From: Candidatus Gerdarchaeota archaeon
GTDB taxonomy: Archaea > Asgardarchaeota > Heimdallarchaeia > JABLTI01
Assembly (NCBI GenBank): GCA_016839405.1
Contig: JAEOUJ010000018.1
Span: forward strand, 1 to 11,767
Direction: 5' to 3'
Length of the DNA stretch: 11,767 bases
Below, piece by piece: positions 6,101 to 11,767 of this stretch (its first letter is position 1; every line of letters starts with the position of its first letter). The position numbers were made by a program, and so were the translations under genes. The notes under the pieces are model-generated. The model was not told where the DNA came from. It ran no database searches and saw only the letters and a program-made list of their open reading frames with translations.

Positions 6101-7099
6101 ATGAAAAATATAAAATATTATCTAGGAATTGATATTGGTTCGATTACCGGTAAAATAGCAATAATAGATCAAGAACATAATTTAATCGATAGTGTTTATA
6201 TGCGAACAGAAGGGCAACCAATAGAATGCATAAAAAAAGCATTAAATGAGATAAGAAATCGACAAGGAAATCTACAAATTTCAGGTGCAGCAACAACAGG
6301 CTCAGGAAGAAAATTAATTCAGAAAGTAGTGGGAGCTGATATTGCTCGAGATGAAATAACAGCACATACTGTAGGAGCGGTAGATTATTGCCCAGAAGTG
6401 CAAACTGTTATAGATATTGGAGGACAGGATAGTAAATTAATCATTATTAGAAATCAGTTAGTGATTGATTTTGCTATGAATAGTATTTGTGCTGCTGGTA
6501 CTGGTTCTTTTCTTGATAAACTCGGTGATCAATTAGGAGTACAAATAGAAAATTTCGGCTCATGTGCTATTTGTTCGAAAGATCCTGCTGTTATTTCTGG
6601 ACGATGTACAGTATTTGCTGAATCTGATATTATTACAAAGAAAAATCTAGGTTATAAAAAAGAAGATATCTTAATGGGATTATCCTATCGTTTAGTTGAA
6701 AATTATAAAACAAATCTAGGAAGGGGTAAAAAAATTAGACCGCCAATTCTATTTCAAGGTGGTGTAGCAAATAATCAAGGAATTATTACTGCTTTTGAAA
6801 AAACTCTTGAGAAAGAGCTCAATGGTAACAAAATAATAGTACCAGAAAATTATGAGATTATGGGAGCGATTGGTGCAGCAATTCTTGCTCAAGAAGAAAT
6901 GGAAATACGTACAATAAACAATCAAGAAATAAAAAGTTCTTTTAATGGTTGGGAAACACCCGATTTGAATTATCAAACTCGTAGTTTTCTATGTAACAAT
7001 TGTGAAAATATTTGTGAGATTGTTGAAATAAAACGTGAAGAAGAAATTATTGGTCGTTGGGGAGGTAAATGTAATAGATGGGATATATTGTCTAATTAG
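6101..7099 (+). CDS. BcrAD/BadFG/HgdC-type ATPase (2-hydroxyacyl-CoA dehydratase activator family)
   Basis: This 332-residue protein has the ASKHA fold. Phosphate-1 is DIGSITGK (11-18) and phosphate-2 is DIGGQDSK (105-112). The signature around CAAGTGSFLD (130-139) supplies C130, and GRCTVFAESD (167-176) supplies C169. In the known activator HgdC the equivalent cysteines hold one 4Fe-4S cluster bridging a homodimer. GGVANN (220-225) and the GAIGAA segment (255-260) complete the nucleotide site. By family knowledge, ATP hydrolysis drives an electron to very low potential and delivers it to a partner iron-sulfur protein. A C-terminal tail has four more cysteines (C298, C301, C305, C324; CNNCENIC and GGKCNRW), which in related long fused proteins lies before the DUF2229 part. 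TTG 6095, overlapping the previous stop as TTGA, is an alternative start: AAGGA (6084-6088) is 6 bases from it and 12 from ATG 6101. Confidence 0.9.
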   Translation: MKNIKYYLGIDIGSITGKIAIIDQEHNLIDSVYMRTEGQPIECIKKALNEIRNRQGNLQISGAATTGSGRKLIQKVVGADIARDEITAHTVGAVDYCPEVQTVIDIGGQDSKLIIIRNQLVIDFAMNSICAAGTGSFLDKLGDQLGVQIENFGSCAICSKDPAVISGRCTVFAESDIITKKNLGYKKEDILMGLSYRLVENYKTNLGRGKKIRPPILFQGGVANNQGIITAFEKTLEKELNGNKIIVPENYEIMGAIGAAILAQEEMEIRTINNQEIKSSFNGWETPDLNYQTRSFLCNNCENICEIVEIKREEEIIGRWGGKCNRWDILSN

Positions 7100-7116
7100 A
7101 AAATAAAAAAATAAAA

Positions 7117-7144
7117 AGATAAGAGAAAATTGTTTCTCTTATTT
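7117..7144. terminator. Bidirectional hairpin terminator between convergent genes
   Basis: A 10-bp perfect stem (7119-7128 with 7133-7142, arm ATAAGAGAAA) has a 4-base loop, extended by a G-T and an A-T pair. On the minus strand it is followed by a long T-rich stretch (CTTTTTATTTTTTATTTT), and on the plus strand by TTTCATATAG, which is weaker. It touches the TGA stop of the minus-strand gene (7144-7146) and lies 17 bases after the ATPase stop, so it can serve both. Confidence 0.7.
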
Positions 7145-8787
7145 CATATAGTTTCTATTATCTCGTTTGTTTCTGAGTCAAGAGCTTCTTTTTCCTTTTT
7201 TATTTTTTGTTCAGACCATCTGAATAACCAAATGCACAAGAATAATACCACTGCTAAAACCATGAATCCTACACCAAGAAGAACTTTATTTTCAGCTCTT
7301 ATTGAAAGGTAGACTATAGAATATATAATGTCACCTAGTATAACTATTAGTCCCGTTCGTCTTAGAGATATCTTATTGAATAACACTCCTACTACAAATA
7401 AATAAAGACCTACAACTGCCCAAATTACCGATATCCAAATTTCTATCAATTCAAAGAATATGAATGAACACACCATAAGTAATAATGAACCAGATATTAT
7501 CATTGAAGATGTCAGAGGTTCTCCCATTAAGTATAGTTCATTTATTATTGCGAATAGTATTAGCGCTGATGAGAAAGCCATTAAGGTTATTAGAACAATA
7601 TTAGTATTTACTCCAGCAACAAAATTCATGACTAAACCAAGAAATATATAGAGGGATACCAATGAAACTGATGAACTGTAATTCAATGAAAGCGGTATTG
7701 TCATTCCAAAGAATAGAACAGATATAACTAAAGCTTTTATCAAATTAAAATTACTTCCGCCAAGCCAACCTGCCATAGCCATTGATGAAATGATAAATAA
7801 TAAGAATATACCAATAGCTGTAAAATCTATGTTATAGAGTAATCTTTTATTCTCAGGATCTTTATGAACTGGATAATACCTAATGCCAAAGACAAATGTA
7901 ACAAATAATACTAATGGCATAAAAATAACATAATCTATTATTAAGATGTTATTTCTAGTACTTAACCAATCAAAATTAAATGTAAATGAATAGGATAGTA
8001 TAATAATTCCAATCTGTTCAATAATAACCAGTGGTATAATATTTAGTATATTCTCTTCTTCTGTTAACATGAACTTAGTAAAAGTTACAATTCCAACAAC
8101 TAGTGCTGAAATTGCACAGAACAAAGTAAATAGTGTTGAATTATCACCTTCAGGTCTAACAAATGGTAAAAGAGAACACAATAAGGTAAATGTAATTGTA
8201 TAAGCAAATAGTAATCCATAGTTTTTCTTATTAAAGAAGACTGTTAATGAGGAGCCAATTACCAGTAGTAAAAGAATGCAACTCACAACATTGAATTCAT
8301 AATTAACTTTTACAAAACCTAGATTGACACGCATGATTGATGTTAGAATAAAGAATGTTAAACCAGAGATACAAATTGTAAGAATTGAAACAACTGTATC
8401 TTTTTTAAGAAAAGCCATGATAAAATAGAACAAACAATAAACTATGAATATAGCAGTAACAATTTCAGGGAATTCAAGTATTATTCCAACAATAAGTAAT
8501 GATAGAAATGGTATTGGAACCAAATATTTCGCACTTTTCCATTCTCTCCAAATACAAAAGATAGTAATTACACAAATAATTGAATAAATTAATGATGAAA
8601 CCCAATTATTTGCTACGTTTGGAAAAACATTCATTGCTTCAAAGATTATGTAAAGGATATGTAAAATTCCTAGCAATATAAATTGGTGAACACTTTGAGA
8701 TAGGATTGATGTTTTTTGTTCTTCGACAGAGCTTTCTTCTGTCTGTTTTTGTTTTTCAATTGTTTTCTTTGTTTTTGTTTTACTCAA
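7144..8787 (-). CDS. Polytopic membrane protein, DUF2339-like, function unknown
   Basis: The product has 547 residues and about 18 hydrophobic segments long enough to cross the membrane, after a charged, Lys/Glu/Thr-rich N-terminal tail of about 30 residues. The C-terminal region, with WAVVGLYLFVVGVLF, then LRRTGL and a final LLGVGFMVLAVVLFL, resembles the end of DUF2339 (COG5373) proteins, judged by eye only. No catalytic motif, transporter signature or signal peptide is recognised; the tail after the last segment is charged. The frame is open to TTG 8820, but TTG 8787 is chosen because AAAAGGAGGT lies directly before it and the start overlaps the stop of the upstream gene by 8 bases. This means tight translational coupling with the zinc-ribbon protein, so the two probably work together or form one complex. 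It is the last gene of its transcript. Confidence 0.75.
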   Translation of the reverse strand: MSKTKTKKTIEKQKQTEESSVEEQKTSILSQSVHQFILLGILHILYIIFEAMNVFPNVANNWVSSLIYSIICVITIFCIWREWKSAKYLVPIPFLSLLIVGIILEFPEIVTAIFIVYCLFYFIMAFLKKDTVVSILTICISGLTFFILTSIMRVNLGFVKVNYEFNVVSCILLLLVIGSSLTVFFNKKNYGLLFAYTITFTLLCSLLPFVRPEGDNSTLFTLFCAISALVVGIVTFTKFMLTEEENILNIIPLVIIEQIGIIILSYSFTFNFDWLSTRNNILIIDYVIFMPLVLFVTFVFGIRYYPVHKDPENKRLLYNIDFTAIGIFLLFIISSMAMAGWLGGSNFNLIKALVISVLFFGMTIPLSLNYSSSVSLVSLYIFLGLVMNFVAGVNTNIVLITLMAFSSALILFAIINELYLMGEPLTSSMIISGSLLLMVCSFIFFELIEIWISVIWAVVGLYLFVVGVLFNKISLRRTGLIVILGDIIYSIVYLSIRAENKVLLGVGFMVLAVVLFLCIWLFRWSEQKIKKEKEALDSETNEIIETI

Positions 8788-11071
8788 TGCTAGTAACCTC
8801 CTTTTGTTTCTTCCAGTCAAAAAATGACAGGAAAGAAACTAACATAAAAATCAAGAAAATAACAAGTGCTTCATATGAAAAAGCATTATAATTTCTTGTA
8901 AAAGCATATATCGACAAGATAATTGCATTAGTAATTGTAGTAACAATTGATAAGATTCGCCAATTTTCTGTTCTATAGGTTGTAACTGGAAAGTTAACAA
9001 TTAAAGAGCCAATAGTTGTTAATATCAAAAGAACAAAGATTAACCAAGTATAGATTCCAGTTATATTGCCAACTAGAATAATATTTATACCAGATAGAAT
9101 AAACCAAGTTAAAAATAGAGCTTCAGCTTTAATGAACGCTTTAGGAATGATTAGTGATATATATGCCAATAACACAAATGTAATGCTTATTATAAACAAT
9201 AAAGCATTGTCTCGAATAGTTGCTGCTTCTCTATTAATTGAAATTAATACAATAGCTAATATTTCACTGATTGAGAAAGAGATAATTGACGATTCCATTG
9301 ATGCTTCTTTTTCAATTGCTGAAATTGAACTTAATATACCAAAAGCGAAATATGTTAAGAAAAACAATATTGTAGTTATTGTATCTCTCAAATAATCTCT
9401 GTAAATTGCTACTGTAATTATTGCTACAACACCAACTATCATTTGACTTAGAATTTTCATTACTTTATTTCTTGTATCTATATTGAGATGTTTTTGTTGA
9501 ATGAAAGGATAATAATAAGCAACTGCTAGTATAGCTAAACAAGTTAAGAAAATCTCATATGAATACAATCTACCCCAACTTGGTTCCAAAACCGATGAAG
9601 CTAGGAAGATATTTGTGAAAGATAGAACAATAAGTGTTATTACTGGTAAAACCAATGACAAAACAACCATTGTTTGTTTATAAGGCATATGTATGTTTTG
9701 GGAACCAAATTGAATGATTAAGACCATCATAATTGGTATTAAAATAAGAATTAAAAATTCTAAGCCTACACTTTGTGAAATCTTTGGGAAACAAAGCATT
9801 AATGTAGTAATTGAAGTTACTGCAATAGAGCCAGACCATTTTTTGAAGAAAATAGCTAATAAAACAACTAAGATTATTGGAATAGTAAAAGCTATGAGAC
9901 TTGTGACGCCATTAAGAACTGATTGGGATTCACTCCATAGAAGATCTACAGAAGTGAAAATAATTATTTCAAATATGCCTGACAGAATAATTAATTCTGA
10001 TTTATTCAAAACACCTACCAATATTACTAGAATGCAAACTGCGTAACCAAAATATAAGAAAAATCCAGTAGGGACTCCGATGTTTTCATAGGACATACCG
10101 AGAATGCCACCAACAAATATTACAACAGATCCTATGAACATTATTGCAATTGCCATTTGCCTAAAAAAGCTATGAGTTGATGTTTCATCAGAACTTGTTT
10201 TCTTTAATTGTTCTTCATTCATAGATTTCTTTTTATCAACTGCTTTTGAAATAAAAGCAAGAACTTGACCAATAACCACAATACCAGCACCGAGGGAAAA
10301 GAAAATTGCTATTCTAGTTGATTCAATAGAAATTGGCAGAACAACATAAATTATTGTTAAGCATACACCTATACTAAAAAGAATGATTGCCAAATAAAAG
10401 AATATATAATTTAGTAAATTCTTTTCGATTCTTGACCAAAAAGTATCGACTCTCTCTTTAGCAATTTCCAATTCTGGTTTTACTTTTGGTTTAGGTTCAA
10501 CATGCTTTATAATTGGTTTCTCTACTAATTGCATTTTGATTTGATATCTCTTTTTAATTTGTTCAAGTAGATTTGTCAATCCAACTAATTTAGAATAAGC
10601 TTCTCCCGAAATTATTGCTTCAACCATTCGCTGTAAGTTTATTAGTGAACTTTGTGTTGAGGTTATATAATCAACAATACTTCTATAATCATCATCTATG
10701 TGAGTACCTAGCGATTTTCCACAACTTGAACAGAATTTTGTTCTTTTAACATCAGAACCACAATATAAACAAATAGTCTTTGTTATATCCTTTTCAGTTA
10801 GGAAATCTTTTTGATACCCCAATTTTTTCTCTATGTTGTAAATGTTGTTAATTAAAGAATTAATGATATTATTAATCTCCGTTGATAAAACCTTACCAGT
10901 ATCATTCTTAAAATTTGTAAGAGCATTTTTAATTTCCTTTGTTCTCTTTAATTGATCATTAATCTCATCAATTGGTGACGCATCAAGCATTGATCCACAT
11001 TTTGGACAATATCTAGCAAAAGGTACTTCTTCACCACAGTTATTACAGATGATTTTTTTTTCACCTGACAT
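8780..11071 (-). CDS. Zinc-ribbon polytopic membrane protein, DUF2339-like, function unknown
   Basis: The 763-residue protein starts with two separate zinc ribbons. The first has C9, C12, C22 and C25 (CNNCGEEVPFARYCPKCG). The second has C101, C104, C114 and C117 (CLYCGSDVKRTKFCSSCG). Between and after them (residues 33-95 and 125-182) are helical, polar stretches that may form coiled coils, then a Pro/Lys-rich linker (183-200, KPKVKPE). From residue 221 onward there are about 18 membrane segments, and the charged patch near 275-300 is the largest internal hydrophilic loop. The first segments (RIEKNLLNYIFFYLAIILFS) resemble the start of DUF2339 membrane regions. The layout suggests a cytoplasmic metal-bound sensor or adaptor domain on a large membrane body. 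The activity is unknown. ATG 11071 is supported by GGAGGGG nine bases upstream. An A9 run lies in codons 5-8. Confidence 0.8.
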   Translation of the reverse strand: MSGEKKIICNNCGEEVPFARYCPKCGSMLDASPIDEINDQLKRTKEIKNALTNFKNDTGKVLSTEINNIINSLINNIYNIEKKLGYQKDFLTEKDITKTICLYCGSDVKRTKFCSSCGKSLGTHIDDDYRSIVDYITSTQSSLINLQRMVEAIISGEAYSKLVGLTNLLEQIKKRYQIKMQLVEKPIIKHVEPKPKVKPELEIAKERVDTFWSRIEKNLLNYIFFYLAIILFSIGVCLTIIYVVLPISIESTRIAIFFSLGAGIVVIGQVLAFISKAVDKKKSMNEEQLKKTSSDETSTHSFFRQMAIAIMFIGSVVIFVGGILGMSYENIGVPTGFFLYFGYAVCILVILVGVLNKSELIILSGIFEIIIFTSVDLLWSESQSVLNGVTSLIAFTIPIILVVLLAIFFKKWSGSIAVTSITTLMLCFPKISQSVGLEFLILILIPIMMVLIIQFGSQNIHMPYKQTMVVLSLVLPVITLIVLSFTNIFLASSVLEPSWGRLYSYEIFLTCLAILAVAYYYPFIQQKHLNIDTRNKVMKILSQMIVGVVAIITVAIYRDYLRDTITTILFFLTYFAFGILSSISAIEKEASMESSIISFSISEILAIVLISINREAATIRDNALLFIISITFVLLAYISLIIPKAFIKAEALFLTWFILSGINIILVGNITGIYTWLIFVLLILTTIGSLIVNFPVTTYRTENWRILSIVTTITNAIILSIYAFTRNYNAFSYEALVIFLIFMLVSFLSFFDWKKQKEVTSIE
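8796..8805 (-). promoter_or_regulatory. Strong ribosome binding site deciding a TTG start
   Basis: On the minus strand AAAAGGAGGT (GGAGG ending nine bases before TTG 8787) lies within the last codons of the upstream gene. The extended AAAGGAGG match fits the bacterial 16S rRNA tail and decides the start of the 547-residue protein. Confidence 0.7.
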
Positions 11072-11080
11072 TTAATAACA

Positions 11081-11087
11081 CCCCTCC
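11081..11087 (-). promoter_or_regulatory. Ribosome binding site of the zinc-ribbon membrane protein gene
   Basis: On the minus strand GGAGGGG lies nine bases before ATG 11071 and fixes the start. The remaining gap to the upstream gene (11088-11204) holds AT-rich sequence with several loose -10-like matches but no promoter pair I would call, and no clear terminator, so read-through from the upstream gene is possible. Confidence 0.65.
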
Positions 11088-11204
11088 AATAATTTTTATC
11101 AAATATTGGGATAAATACAAAACTGTAAGATTATTAATAATTATTTCGTTTCTATTTGACAGATGATTATAAGATAAATAAAGAATGAAAATTTATACTG
11201 AAAA

Positions 11205-11767
11205 TCAAATTTTTTTTACTGGATATATTCCTGAATTTCTTTTCACTTCTTGTTGTAACATTTCAAATGCATAAGCAGATGTTGAGAATGTTGTAGCATT
11301 AATTACTTTCGCTATATCAGCTAATTCTTCATCAAACATTCGTACAAATAATTCAATATGTGGATATTCTTTCTTTATAGCAACTGTTAGAATTATTGCA
11401 TCTGAGAATAATTCCTCGGTATTCCAACAGATATAGATTTGAGCAATTTTATTTAAATCGTATTTTTCTTCTAAATTAGCTAAAAATTGGATATTATCTT
11501 GAATTATAGAAACATTTAGCAAATCATTGTATAAATCTGGATCAATTTCTGGATCAATTACTAAAACCTTGCATTGTAATTCTTTTCCATAATAATCTAC
11601 AATCCTAATTGTTACTGAATCATTTCCTAAAACTATTATTTCACTATTTTGAGTACACTTATTACTCCAATTCTTTACTGATTCTAAAGCCCATTTAGAA
11701 GTTGAGAATGTAAAAGCATTCCATGGTTCATCTCTCAAATATTTTCTAAAATGTTCATTAAACACTC
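11205..11767 (-). CDS. Rossmann-fold (TrkA-N-like) NAD-binding protein, 5' end outside the window
   Basis: The frame is open to the window edge. A GTG at 11765 could be the start, but the sequence suggests the gene continues upstream. Numbered from that GTG, residues 42-71 (SEIIVLGNDS, then VTIRIVDYYG and CKVLVID) give the beta-alpha-beta of a Rossmann domain with a degenerate glycine motif (GNDSVT instead of GxGxxG) and an acidic residue, D71, ending strand 2. Residues 105-145 (LNKIAQIYICWNTEELFSDA and onward to LFVRMFDEE) match the later part of TrkA-N/RCK domains. NAxTFSTS occurs at 16-23 and again at 156-163, exactly 140 residues apart, so the visible N-terminus looks like the tail of a preceding similar domain. 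By family knowledge such domains bind NAD(H) or nucleotides and regulate ion channels or transporters. No membrane segment is visible in this part. It precedes the membrane-protein pair by 133 bases on the same strand. Confidence 0.65.
   Translation of the reverse strand, partial: VFNEHFRKYLRDEPWNAFTFSTSKWALESVKNWSNKCTQNSEIIVLGNDSVTIRIVDYYGKELQCKVLVIDPEIDPDLYNDLLNVSIIQDNIQFLANLEEKYDLNKIAQIYICWNTEELFSDAIILTVAIKKEYPHIELFVRMFDEELADIAKVINATTFSTSAYAFEMLQQEVKRNSGIYPVKKI

Noticed and set aside
6144..6976. Minus-strand frames at 6144-6365 and 6749-6976 resembling hydrophobic peptides
   Set aside because: They are opposite the well-supported ATPase gene, and the hydrophobicity comes from reversed Lys/Glu/Asn codons.
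7130..7651. Two short plus-strand open frames (7130-7312 and 7460-7651)
   Set aside because: Both are antisense to the 547-residue membrane protein, have low complexity, and one starts inside the terminator hairpin.
8706..10046. Plus-strand open frames at 8706-8891, 9066-9395 and 9714-10046
   Set aside because: They are antisense shadows of the membrane-protein genes; their Ile/Asn/Lys-rich translations reflect antisense codons of hydrophobic residues.
11156..11161. TTGACA on the plus strand as a -35 box
   Set aside because: No suitable -10 follows at 16-18 bases, and no plus-strand gene lies downstream in the window.

Overview
The window is AT-rich throughout and uses TGA as a normal stop codon. 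It looks like DNA from an anaerobe that depends on iron-sulfur chemistry. Several genes have strong Shine-Dalgarno sites, one of them AAAAGGAGGT. There are three hairpins followed by, or lying in, T-rich DNA, and two genes probably start with TTG. These traits fit a low-GC bacterium (Bacillota or Mycoplasmatota-like) best. An AT-rich archaeon cannot be excluded, because aldo/keto reductase-ferredoxin proteins, zinc-ribbon membrane proteins and CoA-dehydratase activases also occur there. No rRNA, tRNA, CRISPR array or insertion sequence was seen.

Region 1 (1-3760, + strand) opens with the C-terminal part of an aldo/keto reductase carrying two four-cysteine iron-sulfur motifs, closed by a hairpin terminator. 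Next comes a cluster of small genes from families that often modify or bind small molecules, including antibiotics. It holds a two-domain GNAT acetyltransferase, a VOC (glyoxalase/bleomycin-resistance fold) protein, a second GNAT gene split by a frame change at an A7 run, a nucleotidyltransferase resembling aminoglycoside 2''-adenylyltransferase, and a 91-residue cysteine-containing protein of unknown function.

Region 2 (3904-7099, + strand) is a tightly coupled three-gene operon. Two related DUF2229/COG3580- and COG3581-like proteins are followed by a BcrAD/BadFG/HgdC-type ASKHA ATPase with its bridging-cluster cysteines. By family knowledge this is an ATP-driven low-potential electron-transfer module related to 2-hydroxyacyl-CoA dehydratases and their activator. 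No classical dehydratase subunits lie beside it, so the substrate is unknown.

Region 3 (7144-11767, - strand) converges on region 2 at a shared hairpin. In transcription order it encodes a partial Rossmann (TrkA-N-like) protein with an internal 140-residue repeat, a 763-residue protein with two N-terminal zinc ribbons and about 18 membrane segments, and a translationally coupled 547-residue protein with about 18 membrane segments. The last two resemble DUF2339-type polytopic proteins and may act together. Their function is unknown, and they are the best candidates here for something undescribed.
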